A stretch of DNA of 64,000 nucleotides from Breviolum minutum Mf 1.05b.01 (lineage: Eukaryota > Sar > Dinophyceae > Suessiales > Symbiodiniaceae), in the NCBI GenBank assembly GCA_000507305.1, contig DF239541.1, positions 124,001 to 188,000 of the forward strand, written 5' to 3'. Positions 22,773 to 35,959 of this stretch are shown here, one piece after another. The translations under genes and the position numbers were made by a program. The notes beneath the pieces were generated by a model. It ran no database searches, had not been told where the DNA came from, and saw only the letters and a program-made list of their open reading frames with translations. The stretch's first letter is position 1. Every line of letters starts with the position of its first letter.

Positions 22773-23728
22773 TGCCTGAATTGTGTTTCCTTTAAACAAA
22801 GTTGGCTCCGCAGGTGGTTGATTTACCGAAAGCTTTCTTTGTAGGCTTTTGATATAAGGACTTAAACCAATCAGTGCAATATGATGGGATAGAACAAGTT
22901 TAGACCATGGATGTTTGGATGTTTAGATGTTCCCTTGCAGCTTGTGAATGCTTAGCAAACAGGTGCCTATGCGTGTTTGTATGTATCCGCGGTATGAATG
23001 GGTTGTTTCATCGCTTGCTAAGCACTTAGCCAACTTTAGAGAACATCAGAATATCCCAGCAGTTCCCGTATGAAAATGGCGCTGCTTTACTTTCTCATTC
23101 ACAAACAATGACAAAGATATTATTCAGTTGGTTACACAAGGATCATCAAGACAGATCATCCCCTTCAGTTCATGATTTGTATTGAAAGTATTTTGGAAAA
23201 GCAGTGTGAAGGCTTTTAACTACAACAGTAATTATTCAGTATTCATACATTTCGAAGTAGATTCTATATACTTCCGGCCACCCAGACAACTCATAACGTC
23301 CGGTGATCTGATAGCGAGTGGTGTTGCTGGATAGATGGTTTTAACAGGTCTGTATATAATAACATGTTAAGATAAGACATCTACCCCAGGTGAATGTAGA
23401 TGGCAAGCATTGCACCCCCCAAAAAACACGGGTCCTTTAATTTTAGGTGTTTTTTTTTTAACACCAAGCCGCTTGGGGTCCAGCAGTTGCCATAGATTTT
23501 CAAGGGTGTGTTATTTTGAATCAGGGGGGGGAAGCTTCGATTCCCATGTTGTTTTCGTCGAAAATGGGTTGATACTCTTGATGCTTCAGATGTTCCAGCC
23601 TACCTGAGGTTGGTAGTGTATCCCAACTGCAGGATTTCCGTCAACTGCAGGAGATCCGTCAACTGTAGGTAGCTACCTAATATGCTTGGTTGATAAATAT
23701 GGCAGTGAAATGCAGTGCATTTCTAGGT

Positions 23729-23820
23729 AGTGGTTTCGAATATGTTTTATTTTCACCCCTATTTGGGGAAGATTCCCAATTTGACTAATATTTTTCAAAG
23801 GGGTTGAAACCACCAACCAG
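23729..23820. repeat. Hairpin element, family C
   Basis: GTAGTGGTTTCGAA at the left and TTGAAACCACCAACCAG at the right flank a TTTGGGGAAGATTCCC core nearly identical to that of the copy at 21822. Confidence 0.85.
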
Positions 23821-26800
23821 ATTTGTGCTATTCAATATTCCATTTCCCCGGGTTCACCGGTGTCGACATTGACCGAGTTGTTTTGCCAGACATCCTGTTC
23901 TGGCACATTTGAGCCCCTCATGAAGCATCGTTCCTTGCTGTAAAGGGAGCTGTTGGTGTCATAGAAAAACAAAGCTTACTACAAGGTGGGCTCCTGCTAT
24001 GTAAAAAGATGCAGGTATACCATGGTATAACTATACTATAACTATACATGGGCAATTGGGGTTCAACAAAAAAACCGAGAAAAGTGCAGTGTTCTGGGCC
24101 CCTACTTATAATTGCTAGGGGCCACCAACTTGTAGGTGGTGTCACAGATTTGGTGTTTTATATTTGACTACCAAAACTTGGAGAGTCGTTGAAAACCCCA
24201 ATTTGACGGACAAAAAACGCGCATATTGTTGGAACCAGTGGCTCGAGCCACCATCTCAACGTTTGAAAGCGAAGTCTTTTTTTGGGGTTGTTACGGTTGG
24301 TGAATTTGTTGTTTTACTAATCCAGATGTATGTCCAAGTTCAGAATTTTAATCAAACAATTTCAAACGGCACAGGTTTTTCAAAGTTTTCATGAGCTGCA
24401 TTGGATATTTTCAGATGAAACAACCTGGGAGGTTTTTTTTGTTTTAACTTTGACCTTGTCAGTATTTAAAGTCAATGGTATTACGACCACCAATTCAGAT
24501 CGGTAGTTTATTCAACTTAATCGTCTACAATGTGTTGTCTTTGAAAAAAAACACATCCCTGGTTTGCAGCAGTAGCATTTCTTGCAGCATCAACACTATA
24601 GGGGAAATTAGTTGCCCTTCTTTGCGAATTTACATTCCAGTAAAAAAACATAGCATTAAAGAAATAGTATGTTCTAGTACTAGTATAATTTTGATTTTCC
24701 ATTGCGATTTGTTGGTAAAACACCGGAGTGTTTTACGGACCATTCGAGCCATAGACACTTGAGAAGGTGGATGTTTCGAATTGTTGCTCATCATAGTTGG
24801 GGGATTTTCAAGCCCCGAAAGCACGTCTTTAGTTGAACAAACAACGCCTGTGGTGATGGAAACAAAGATCCCACATGTTTTTTGAAGGCCTGGCAATTCT
24901 GCTGGGCACCTTTTTGGGATGGTTAAGTGACTCTTTTAGAGGTTAAGTGACCTCCAACGATCGGGTTTCAAGAGGTCACGAATTGAATTGCCTGGGCTGC
25001 AGTTTTCCAGTTTTCTTTCCATGTGTTTCCACGATCTGATTTTTTTCCGAGAACTCACGAGCTCATCCCTCATCCCAATGGTGATGTTTTGGGTGTCATA
25101 TCCAGTTGCAATGGTATCAAAAGCTGTGTATCAACTATATTTGTATGGTGTAATCCCTGGTTACCACGCCCACTTTACAGTGGTCCCCTCATTAAAAACG
25201 ATGTGTTTGTCAAGGCTAAGCTACAGCTATCTATCCATACATCCATAACTAACTCACCCACTCTTCATTCTTCCTTGAGTCCGTCCATCCCTTAAGGAAT
25301 GGCCGTGAACATCTTTGTGGTCACCGGATTTCATCGTCATGTGGGCTTTGTCGGAGATTACTATGCAGATCCAGGTCGACCCCCCCCCCGAGTTTTGTTG
25401 TTAGCCAAAAGTTTTGAAAGTGGCGTTTTGTTGGGTGATGGTGAGTCCTTGATGGTGATGTCAAGTTTGAAATTTCTGTCGACTTAGAGAGTCGAAAGAA
25501 AATATGTATATCACCAGATGTATATCATTGGTTTTAAAAAATGAGGTGTGGGGGGGTGGGTCAAAGAAAAGGTTGTAGCCTCCTAGTGATAAGCCAGGAT
25601 TTCACAGGTATCCTATAGGGAACTCCTTAAGAATCACCCTAAAATGCAATGCGCAACCAACGGCATTGCCCCGATACCTCAGAGGTTTAGCAAGCATGTC
25701 ATGGAAGAGCGGGGAAGCCTTTGGTAGGTGCCTTTGGGTGGAGAGTGAGAGGTCGGAAGAGGGCGTTTTTTGAAAGGAAATCCACCAGCCGATGTTTAAA
25801 AAGCTTATTGAAAGGAGGTTTCTGAAAGAATAAGACAAAATTGTTTTTTTTTAAGAATAAGATGTGGTGTATATACTGTATATATAATGGTGTGGGAGAT
25901 TTAAATGTTGGTTTTACAACAAGATCAATGGATTTTACGCTGGTTGCCAGAGAGCTATGGGAGGAAGAGAAATCCCCACTGTATGAAACAGCTTTTGTAT
26001 ACTATAAGTCGCTGCTGAAATGGGTCACAGCTCTCATGAGAATGGTATCGACAATATGCCAAGAAAACCATGCAACTTCAAAACAAACAATGTTGATGAA
26101 ACAGAGTTGTGCAAATAAAGAAGGAGCTTGCTTCATGCACTTAAAACAGATTTGCTGATTTTGAGATATGCCAACCGAGCTGTTTCAATCCAAAACTCAA
26201 GGCCACGGCAGCACATGATCATGTCAGTGGTCAACGTTTTCACTTCCATGCGTCAACCCTTGTTGTGTCTTGGCCATTGGCTGGGTTGGAAGGCACAGAA
26301 TTCAGAAAACAGTTTGGGTTTTGAGAGAAAACGACCTCATTTGGAACAGTTCGTTGGAATTAGGCGGAAGCCAAACAGAATCATCTTACTTCAGGTGGGT
26401 GAATTCATGTTATATCCCCAAAAAGTAATCAACCTGTATGTTTCCCGTATGAGTAGAGTCATGACGGGAGTTAGACGGATGAGTGAAATCATAGAGTCAT
26501 AGATCTTTACTCAGTTTGATTTTTGGATCATACCATGGTAAATCACCATTCACTTTTTACCAAGATTCTGTTTTCTTGTAACTTTCAAGCATGGTAAAGA
26601 AAACCATTCACTCACCGGTTTGGGTGAATATGTTTGGAACTTCTTTCCCCCCAGTGTTTTTTAAGCAAAACCCACGCGATTCAATCATGGCTTGTATCAT
26701 TTGGAATCCAAACATTGACGCACTGGGAGGCAGTAACAAAACAGTTTTTTATATATATAGACTGGGTGCGGCAAACTGTTTCTTTATCTTGTCAATTTAC

Positions 26801-27644
26801 TATGTTTGGAATATGAATAGATTTATCTTTCAAGATTCGCAATGAAAGGTAGGACGACCAGTAGCAATGAGACAGTCAGTCTACTTTTGTTATGGTTTTT
26901 GGACAAGATTGGAGAACTTCACAAAGGTCAGCAACATCATATTGAGAGACCTGCGTTAAATCTGGGAAATATAGATATTTTCATATGTGTAAATTCTGTG
27001 TAAATGTGTATTTATGTACATGTATTTACATATGGTTATTTACATATAATAATGATATACATTTTGACTATGTACACATGCAATTTGTATGTATGTTTTT
27101 TTTATATTGATATATATTTATATATATACAATGCTTCTTTTTAATTTACCTCCATCTCCCCTTTGTTTTCTAATTTCAAATCCAAATTCCTAGGACCTTT
27201 AGGAGGACCAAGTCCCGAAAAAAAAAAAATCATGAAACACGGCTGCCAAGGAAAGAAGATTACACTCATCTCTTCAAAGGCTTAGAGAAAGAAGAAGCCT
27301 TGACCAAGGCGCGGACAAAACACGGCCCAAAATCGGATGATATGAGGGATGAATTTGTGACAGCCAGTTTTATAGGAATTGTTTCATACGCGACTATTAT
27401 AAGGATCCCCGGAAAAACCAACCAGTATAGTCGAATGTCAGATGGGTTTTATTTTTCTGCTCATGTCAGATTTTTTTGTATGACTTGAAGGTTGCTTTTT
27501 TAGAATGTCAGCATTGAAAAGGACTATATAATTGTTTGAAAAACCTCTCATTGCAATGCGGAATTTCGTCGGGTCTTTGGCAAAGTCCAGTTCTTGCAGT
27601 TCAAAGTCATGTTCACATGCAATGTATGGAAGGGAGGGTTATAT

Positions 27645-27740
27645 ATACCCCTGAAGATTAACATGGAACATAATCATAGAGGTTTGGAAGATCATTTTCC
27701 TCTCTAAATGTAGGTTGCATGTTGATCTTCCAGGGTGTAT
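27645..27740. repeat. Hairpin element, family F
   Basis: TACCCCTGAAGATTAACATGG at its left end is complemented by CATGTTGATCTTCCAGGGTGTA at its right end, around GGAAGATCATTTTCC. It is about 80% alike to the element at 37085. Confidence 0.85.
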
Positions 27741-28059
27741 ATATATATATATATTTATAGTGTCAATGATTGACAGACCATTTGACTCATTTCTTGCATA
27801 GAAAGTGGCCTTGTAGGTGACCATATTTCACTCAAATATCATCTTAGATATTAGATACATATAGATATATATATCCCATGGTAAACTAGCATTATCCCCT
27901 TCCACTTCAAACATACCCAGTCATGACATCTAGGCAATGTATAGCGACCTGAGCCGAGGTCACCCCAAAAGGTAGTGAAAAGTAAGGGAATCCTACCCAA
28001 AATGACCCCAAAAAATCAGGGTTTTCAGGATTTATAATAAATTGCCCAGTCATGACATG

Positions 28060-28161
28060 TTACCCTCCAGGGAACGATCACATATCCCCCCAAAAATGGC
28101 ATTTTGAAGATGATTTTCCCAACTTCCCAAGGTGGGATACGTATCCATTCCCTGGAGGGTA
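28060..28161. repeat. Hairpin element, family D
   Basis: TTACCCTCCAGGGAA pairs with TTCCCTGGAGGGTAA at the other end. The centre carries GAAGATGATTTTCCC as in the other family D copies at 30427, 31370, 38709 and 62033. Confidence 0.9.
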
Positions 28162-28206
28162 AGTGTTTTTGATCGCCTTTCTGAGTTTCCGCAATTAACT
28201 CGCCAG

Positions 28207-28270
28207 GCTTGGAAGAGTTTCCAAGCAGACTTGCAGAAGGCCACGATGATGGCCACAGCGATTTGGGAGG
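28207..28270 (+). CDS. Candidate exon, unknown protein
   Basis: After a CGCCAG acceptor the plus strand reads AWKSFQADLQKATMMATAIW. Further plus-strand candidates of similar quality lie at 32208-32271 (QFAANADRTCQRFFTSSGSM, AG|G acceptor, GC donor), 33881-33955 (PPRPVEPSDFLGDLGDWTTD, AG|G acceptor) and 34343-34440. They may belong to one gene interrupted by the assembly gap, but I could not join them. Confidence 0.3.
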
Positions 28271-29350
28271 GAAGCATCGATCGACGGATAAGATGGGACC
28301 CTGGGACCCTACTAGCTATCTATGAGCATGAAAAACAAAACAACTGGTTGTTTAGGGTATGTAGGGGATTATACTACCCAATTATGTTTCAGGATGTGGG
28401 AGATTTTTGCATACCAGTATCCCTACCAGCTTCGTCGTAGATGTGGGTGTGTGTGTGAACGTATGCAAGGCATAAGATGACTCTTTTGCATGGGTCAAGC
28501 TGGAAATATTGTTGAATGACACACTAATTTCTCAAGTGATTTGACATAGCTGAGTGTAGAATCCAGTCTGTTTATGGCATTTGTAAATCTGTGTTATCAG
28601 GAAAGGATTGAATAGAATCTTTCGATTGCTATTGTGTCTTACAATACCCTTTGACACTCAAGTGTCCCAAGTTTTTGTTCGGATCTTTTTTGGGGGGACA
28701 AATTTTACAGCTCTCGTTGAATAACCTGGACTCTTGACAGTTGTAGAAGTGCTGTGTGTGTGTGTCATGGTTGATGGCCCAGTCATGTAGAGGTGACATG
28801 ATGGTGAGAACAAAGAAACATTCATGAAATAATGCCAACAAAAACGAAACAGATAATGATACCCTCTATAGCAAAGTTTGACTTGATGCGTGGTATTTCG
28901 ACAGCACAACCTTGTCGATTTCAATCGATGCATGATTGAATACCGTCCAAGGGCCAAAATCTGTGCAACACCAAACTGGTGTTTCTTTTGCGAGCCAGTC
29001 TTAGCTTGCAAACTATCTACAACTATCTACAACTACCTCTTCATTTCATGATCAGAGGTTTTGTTTTGGAATTTGGTGGTGCGACATTTGGTATTATGTT
29101 GCATTTTTGGCGAATGATCATTGCAACTTACTCAATATCAACATCTAGTTGGGACTTGACATATTTTGTTTGTGAGAATCATCCGCTCAAAATCACTTGA
29201 AGTTGTAAATCAAATTGTTTACATAGCATGTTAATGTAATTTCATGTATCTATAGTCTATAATCATCTACGTATATATATAATGATTTATTAACAGTAAA
29301 TTCTTTGGTTAATGAAAACATAATGATTTGTGTAGCTGGACAGCTCCTAT

Positions 29351-29427
29351 CCCACTTTTGGTCTATGTCCGAAAATCTCTTCCAGCATCAGGTTGAAGAG
29401 GACCGGGGGGACAACCAGTTTGCCGCG
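29351..29427 (-). pseudogene. Possible reverse-transcriptase motif relic
   Basis: The minus strand reads KLVVPPVLFNLMLEEIFGHR. This resembles the P-x-LFN-x-x-L-E segment that follows the catalytic core in LINE-type reverse transcriptases. Nothing else of a LINE is visible nearby, so it is at best a decayed fragment. Confidence 0.25.
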
Positions 29428-29823
29428 AAAAACCGGTCCGGTTGTCCAGTAATGGCAACAAGGGGTTAGATAAGTTGTTAAGTACTTGATTAGGCAATGA
29501 CTTATGGGTTGACCGCATGACTTGTTGCCGTTCTTTTGAAAAATCTCATGTAAATGAACCTTGGGGGTAGGTCTTGTGACTTTGTCAGGTATGTTTAGTT
29601 CTCCAACAGTCGCAACTGCTGGTAGTGTCTCAAAGCATTGGTGCCTCAGTGAAGTAGAAAACTAAGGGATATATTACAGCCACCCATGCATACATATGCA
29701 TGGCCAGGAGATCGATCGCCGCAATGAACAGCGAGAGATCAAGAACATCAACATGTAACCGACCTCAAGTGGGATCGTATTGAAGTGAGTTTTAAGGAAA
29801 AATACCTCTGATTTGTGAGGGGG

Positions 29824-29936
29824 TTGCTATATGTCCCATTTTGGGTGGTTTGAAGCATCACTATTGGAGTCTTGGAGGCTTAAAATGATGGTAATCGACC
29901 CTTTTTGGTGATATTTAAGGGGGACATATAGCAAAC
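29824..29936. repeat. Hairpin element, unique in window
   Basis: TTGCTATATGTCCC at the left end is perfectly complementary to GGGACATATAGCAA at the right end. The element is about 113 bp and has no second copy that I found here. Confidence 0.85.
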
Positions 29937-30426
29937 CTTGTTCGTGCAGGCGATAAAAATCTTATCAGGATGCAGTACTTCCACCAAAGACTTCCACCGG
30001 CAGGGTGGGTGATGAGGCATTCTCAAGGAATAGTGGTGGAAACGAAGTTGGTTCTAAAAGCATGAGGTCTTGAATGTTTCTCGCAGGCATTCAATGGTGT
30101 CACACTTTTACAGTAGAAAGCTGTGGGAAGAGTACTGAATTTTCAAGAAACATGTTCAAAAAACAGACCATAGACTACAGAAACAGCTTCATTTCTTCGG
30201 TACTTTCCTGGAGTCAGGTAGAGTAACCCAGAAAAGAGCAGAGACTCTGCCGTTTTTTTTTTTGAGTTGTGTAAATTCTGGATCGATGTTTTTGTTTGTC
30301 ATACCCATCTGTGACATGTGAACAGGACTCGAGGGACAGGTCATACATTCTTCTGGCCAATTTCAAACGAGCAAAACGGTAGTTTAGTGTGAGTTCATCC
30401 TCCCAAAAAGGCGGGCCAGAAACATC

Positions 30427-30512
30427 TACCCTCCTGGGCACTAACATATCACTGTTGAACCGATGATTTTCCTCTTCCTGTTTGGTGGGATATGTTAGTT
30501 CCCTGGAGGATA
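30427..30512. repeat. Hairpin element, family D
   Basis: TACCCTCCTGGGCACTAACA pairs with TGTTAGTTCCCTGGAGGATA across an 86 bp element with a diverged centre. Confidence 0.8.
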
Positions 30513-30594
30513 ATTTTAAATTGATTACTGTCCTCATTACCTTGCATTCTTACATGTGGGAAAATTCCCCAATTCTGAATATGGGTGTTTCCTT

Positions 30595-30675
30595 AAATGG
30601 TGGTACCCCCAAAACACCCCAAAATGATCATTTTTGGTAGGAAAACCCATGGTTGTTGGGTACCACCATTTTTAG
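30595..30675. repeat. Hairpin element with AAATGGTGGTACCC arms
   Basis: AAATGGTGGTACCC at the left and GGGTACCACCATTT at the right are perfect 14-base complements spaced about 50 bases apart. Confidence 0.85.
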
Positions 30676-31369
30676 GAACCCCCCTGTGTCGCAAAAACAA
30701 ACATGATTTTCTACTCGGACTTCGGGGAGTCCCAAGGGGTGTTCAACTGATGGTATTTTTGGAAGAATTTTCTGACAAACCTTTGCTCCGGGGTTCCCGA
30801 GGTCGCCCAAAATTGTGGAGAGTGCAGTCTCCAAGTGAGTTTTCACAGCCCTGCGACCCGGCGAGATGTTTTATTTTCCAGCAGTGTTTGTGTGCGGCAA
30901 AGCCTCTTGATGGTGAGTTTAAAGAGATAAGGGAAGAGAAATACATTCAATACATCAGATCAATTTGATTTGGAGTTGCTTGGTGTAACTCTCATATACA
31001 ATTAAACTACAAAAGCTTGGTGAACTTGGTCTATTTGCAGCTTTACCTTTGCTCACTGTGATGTAAATAGACCGTCACCAGACCTATGAACCCACAAGAA
31101 ATCAGTGTTGAATATTGTTTACTTCCATTTGAGCCAATTTTACGGTAAATGTACTTAAAGTATCTGAAACTATCCCAGGCGATGGTCATAGGATCATAGG
31201 TGGGTAATAGTATGGATGTATTATGGCACTAGAAGCTAGATTTGTTGTCTCTAGATCTTGTGCCTGGTGAGGAACACGCGCAGCCATGAGTCGTGCAGCA
31301 CGTCGTGCATTGACCCCCCTGGAGGTGGATGAAGTTAAGATTTACCAGGAACCAAATATGGAAGTATCT

Positions 31370-31463
31370 TACCCTCCAGGAAAGTATCATATCCCACCTT
31401 GGGAAAAGGAAAATCATCTTCAAAAGCGCCGTTGGATGGGATATGTTAGTTCCGTGGAGGGTA
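31370..31463. repeat. Hairpin element, family D
   Basis: TACCCTCCAGGAAAG at the left and TTAGTTCCGTGGAGGGTA at the right flank GGAAAATCATCTTCAAAAGC, which is almost the same as the centre of the copy at 38709. Confidence 0.9.
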
Positions 31464-31800
31464 GATCAACATCAAACACTCAAAGCATCCCTAAAAGATA
31501 TACTCGCTGGAACTAACAACAATCGCACCTGCCAGGAAGGTATCCATCCCAAAAGGCAATTGTTCATCTTCCAACCATCCATTTTCAGGTGTGAGCTGTT
31601 AGTTTCAGGGAGGGAAGGCCCGTAAGCATCCCAAAAACTCTGGCAGCCTTCTGAGGTTGCTCAACGAAATCAACAAATATGTCCTTCTAGGAACTGGTCA
31701 CCGGTCTGTTAAATTTGTGTAGGTCAACATATGGTCCATTCACAATGCCAACTCGTAATTCTCATAGGGTGCACATGCCCAGAAGATATAATGGACCTTG

Positions 31801-31900
31801 GCACATCTTAGTTTAGCCTTATTCCCTTAGCCCGTTAGAGTTTAGTGGGATTTTACCTGTAACCCACTTTAACTTTTAGCAGGGGACCTTAGGGTTGCCA
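31801..31900. repeat. Dispersed repeat, copy 1 of 2
   Basis: A ~100 bp block runs from GCACATCTTAGTTTAGCC to AGGGGACCTTAGGGTTGCCA, with TTTAGTGGGATTTTACCTGT in the middle. It recurs on the same strand at 53641-53753. Confidence 0.85.
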
Positions 31901-33098
31901 AGGGACATTCACGTGATGTGTGTGGCAATAATGTTGTGGTGAACATGGCAACCAGAGCCGAGCGCAGAAACGGTCAAAGTCAAAGCTGCTTGATGGTGTG
32001 AAAAGCGATTCTCCCGAATCCTGGGGAGGAATACTGTTTTTGTTCAAGCCACGGGAAACATTATTTTATATATATATATATATATTCTATATTATATATA
32101 TGTTGTATATATAATATATTATTGTTTTTGTTGTCCAATCCCTGAACCGAGTCCTTGTGAACCTCCAAAAATGAAGCCGGAATCAAAGCAGATGTGACCC
32201 AGGACAGGTCAATTCGCTGCCAATGCAGACCGGACTTGCCAGCGGTTTTTCACGAGCAGTGGCTCCATGCAGCACTGACAACCCTGAAATTAGATATGAA
32301 AGATGTTGCATGAGCAGAGGTCAAAAAGTCCCTGTTTGCTTTGGAACGTTCATGTAGGGCGGAGGATCATAGTATAATAACCACCTGATGACCGGACAGC
32401 AGAAAATGATCATATGGAGACTCGCATATACCTTCGGACTTACCCTAGTTCCAAATACCTGTTGACTGCAAAACTAAAGTTTCTCAGGTGGCTTTCTGGA
32501 CTTGATTGAAACACACAGATAGTACGTTTGTTTACATACTGCATATAGATGCTTTGAATTGAGTATCCTGGGAAGATACTTATTTGCCCAGCAAAATTGA
32601 CATGGTGAAGAAGCAAAATCAGCTTCAAACAAATTTCAAAAGGTGCCCTGTTGCGTGTTACACGCTGCAGTGTGATTGTGGTTCCTGCATTCAGGAGCGC
32701 TGGCGATGAAGCGTTTTCAAATGACAGACAAAAATGCGCGTTGCAGCACTTAAGTACTGAGAAGGATGTGCAGTAGGTGCATTGGTTGAAGCAGGATCAT
32801 CCATATTATATGTAATTTGTTTGATGATACATTCTCACAAGATAGGTATATCAATATGCAATTAAATGCTATTACAAATAGTAACCCTCCAGGGAAAAGC
32901 ATGAAGCATCTACTAAAATCATTGCGACCTGCAAGCATCCAGCAAACTTGACTTGAAGGTGACTTGGCAAGGGAATTGCTCTAAGGTTTCCACATGTGGG
33001 GAGTATTTGTTTTACCCTTGCTACCACAAACATGGTTAAGTAGAAAGGAACCCAAGCTTGTAAAGACCCTGGACCGTCCCCCCCCCCCAAAAAAAAAA

Positions 33099-33387
33099 NN
33101 NNNNNNNNNNNNNNNNNNNNNNNNNNNNNNNNNNNNNNNNNNNNNNNNNNNNNNNNNNNNNNNNNNNNNNNNNNNNNNNNNNNNNNNNNNNNNNNNNNNN
33201 NNNNNNNNNNNNNNNNNNNNNNNNNNNNNNNNNNNNNNNNNNNNNNNNNNNNNNNNNNNNNNNNNNNNNNNNNNNNNNNNNNNNNNNNNNNNNNNNNNNN
33301 NNNNNNNNNNNNNNNNNNNNNNNNNNNNNNNNNNNNNNNNNNNNNNNNNNNNNNNNNNNNNNNNNNNNNNNNNNNNNNNNNNNNNNN
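33099..33387. other. Assembly gap (N run)
   Basis: 289 undetermined bases follow a C(12)A(10) homopolymer pair that probably stopped the assembly. Confidence 0.99.
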
Positions 33388-34212
33388 CAGAAATGAAGGT
33401 TTAATAAGGCCTCATTAAGGGAAACCAATGGTTAAGAAAACCTTACTTCTGGCGAGGTACGCTAGGGGGGTAGGTTGACTAGCCATAAAAGTAGTCAATG
33501 AGTTGTGGTTTAATCCGAATATATTGTGTTCCACAACTCCGCTGCATAGATCTTTAGTAACCTGTGACCGATGCCTAAGTTGCACAAGGGTTCCAGTATT
33601 TATTTTACCCCTGATCTTTTTTGATCACACAGAGGATTGACTCCACCCAAAACAAAAAGCATTTCATTACACCAAGCTTGGAGATAGAAATTTGTTGGGG
33701 TCACCATCATTTTGGTATTTTTGTAGGTAGATACCTCAAAATGATTAGAAAGACCCCCTCAAAATAATTGGAGATTTGGAGAAAAAATCTCGATTTTACA
33801 CCAAAGTACCACTCAAACGTTTAGAGACAAACGCTACGTACAGTACTCCATGGAGAGACCTTGGACCCATTTTTCCAAAGGTCCTCCGAGACCTGTGGAG
33901 CCCAGTGACTTTCTCGGAGATCTCGGAGATTGGACTACGGACATGTGGCTGTGGATGTTGTTTTCAAGAAACCCATGGATTTTTTGTTTACCATATTTTT
34001 TTTCATTGACCCTTTTTTTAACCAGGAAATCATATTAGAATATAATATGACATTTTCTGTGACATGTCTTATTTTTGCCATTGGACTTGAAGATTTGTTT
34101 ACCGTATGTTTCTTGGCCAAGTTGTGCCTCGTCTTGCTAGCATCAACCTTTTCACTGCGTAGACGGCGTATCAGTTTTCACGGATGTGTTTTTCCTGAAT
34201 TTCTTGCTATAT

Positions 34213-34312
34213 CCCATAGGATCCACGTATGGTATACATATATATACCTACATTTACCATAAATATCAACCATTCATGTAGGTAAATATACCAGTCACAT
34301 GGATCCTATGGG
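34213..34312. repeat. Hairpin element, family B
   Basis: CCCATAGGATCCACG pairs with CATGGATCCTATGGG at the other end; inner ATACCTACAT / ATGTAGGTAAATATACC blocks pair. It is the best preserved family B copy, and a shorter decayed copy follows at 34758-34805. Confidence 0.9.
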
Positions 34313-34342
34313 TTAGTTTGTTTTTTTCCTCATTGTACTCAG

Positions 34343-34440
34343 GTGGCGGCAAGGGAAGTTGAAGCAGGTCGATTGTTGGAGGAGAAGACCCCTGCTGTGA
34401 GGAAATGTTTGCAGTGTTGTTTGATCAGAAGCCTGACGTT
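34343..34440 (+). CDS. Candidate exon, unknown protein
   Basis: A CTCAG|G acceptor opens VAAREVEAGRLLEEKTPAVR followed by KCLQCCLIRSLTFSRM. The first half is a basic/acidic amphipathic helix and the second is Cys-rich. The donor is uncertain (a GA site near 34445 is possible). It is on the same strand as the candidate at 33881 and as msrA. Confidence 0.45.
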
Positions 34441-35854
34441 TTCGAGGATGTTTGTTGATCAAACAATGTTATTTACGACATGTATAGTGTAAGTCTTGGG
34501 GCTGATGTGTGTTTTTATTGTTTCCAAAAAAAGGTTGCTGCATACTATATTGAGGAATAGAAAAGGCTCCCTCGCTGTGGTGCATGTTTTTTTTGAAGAG
34601 ATAATTAATGCAACTTCAAGAGCCCCAAGAGCCCGGATGATGTGTCACCAAGCGGCGTTTTTTTGTTTTTTTTGGGAGCGAAACCCATTTGGGGAGAGCG
34701 GTTTCGAGTCTGGAAAGCCAAGCAGTACCAACCTTTTTGTTGTGTGTGCCATAAGTATCCATGTATGGTAATTGTAGGTAAACATACCATAGCTGGATCC
34801 TAGGGGTGTGTGAATCAAACTTCATTCTTGTTTTGGTGACAGGTGACTTTTTTCAGACGCCTCAAGTGTCCATAAATGTCCACTAATTATTTAGAGACGT
34901 TTGCAAACTCCTCATATGAAAGAGATGATGGGGTAATACATTCCTGCAAGGTGTAACACAAAAGCTAAGATTCCCCACCCCCTCGAAAACCAAGGGCTGG
35001 AACCTTACAGTTGAATCGTCGTGATCTCTTCCAAACGGTCATTGGTTCTTTCAAAACATATGCATTTTCCAAAGACTGGAAGGATCATCCCATTAGCTTG
35101 ATTCTGGAAATCCAAGGCAGTGGCATATATTATAAAAAGAAGTGTCAAGTTGGTGTTTGGGGGTGGTGAGATTTTCTAAAGCAAAAAAACATGGGCTGTT
35201 TGGGATGATCTGGGAGGTTTAGCTACATGATCAAGAACTAGGAATCATGATCGGATCGGATCACACCTAGAAAAAGCAAAGAAATACAAATAACCTAAGA
35301 CCCTCTTATGGAGAAATAAGTGAAATCCCACAGAGTTCTAGGGTTGAAACACACACGGATACAGACGTATACCAAGTTCATTGGTTTTAGTTCTAAACTT
35401 TGTTCAGATAGATATGGCTGGTGTTTTATCCTCAGTTTCCCACACGTTGGACTCGTTTTTTTGTTAAGAGTAGTTATTTCATGTCATTTCAGCAGATTCA
35501 TGGATCATTTTGGTGAGGGTCACAGCATCTAACATATCAAACAACCACACATGTATATATCGACCCACATACTGAAATCTAGTTGGTTCAAACGAAGCTT
35601 GTGTCACACGGATTACTGGGTGAAGGTGGGTGATTTTATCCTGTAGCCATCGGTCCCGCTGAAATCCAGGACATGAAACCCGAGGCCGAGGGTGTTTTTG
35701 GGACAAGAAGCAGAGGAAGTCGAAGTGGAATTTCAAGGGGGTTGAAACACACCATTTCTTCCTCAAAAAGGGCCGTCCTTTAGTTACCGGCTGAAACAGC
35801 GGGTAGCGATGTTGCCACAAATTAAAGCACAAATTGGAACTGGCAGCCAAATGC

Positions 35855-35959
35855 TACTGTTGATGGAAGAAATCCTGCACCAGTTGATATGGTAAATATC
35901 CTATTATTTGCAAGGTTGTATACATCCCGGGTGGTGCAGGATTTCTTCCATCAACAGTA
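35855..35959. mobile_element. MITE-like element, family A, copy 1
   Basis: The terminal inverted repeat TACTGTTGATGGAAGAAATC is complemented by GATTTCTTCCATCAACAGTA, and GCACC/GGTGC extends the pairing. The length is 105 bp, the same as the copy at 41774. The TA at each end could be a TA target duplication as in Tc1/mariner-type elements. Confidence 0.9.

Larger units (their letters stand above)
22780..28050. other. Gene-poor stretch with repeats
   Basis: Apart from hairpin elements and TA tracts I see only weak coding candidates. One is 25300-25372 plus (MAVNIFVVTGFHRHVGFVGD, AAG|G acceptor, possible GT donor). Another is the open plus frame 25931-26158. Neither can be joined to other exons. 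Confidence 0.4.

Noticed and set aside
32994-33428. Open frames across the gap on both strands
   Set aside because: Most of each frame consists of undetermined bases.
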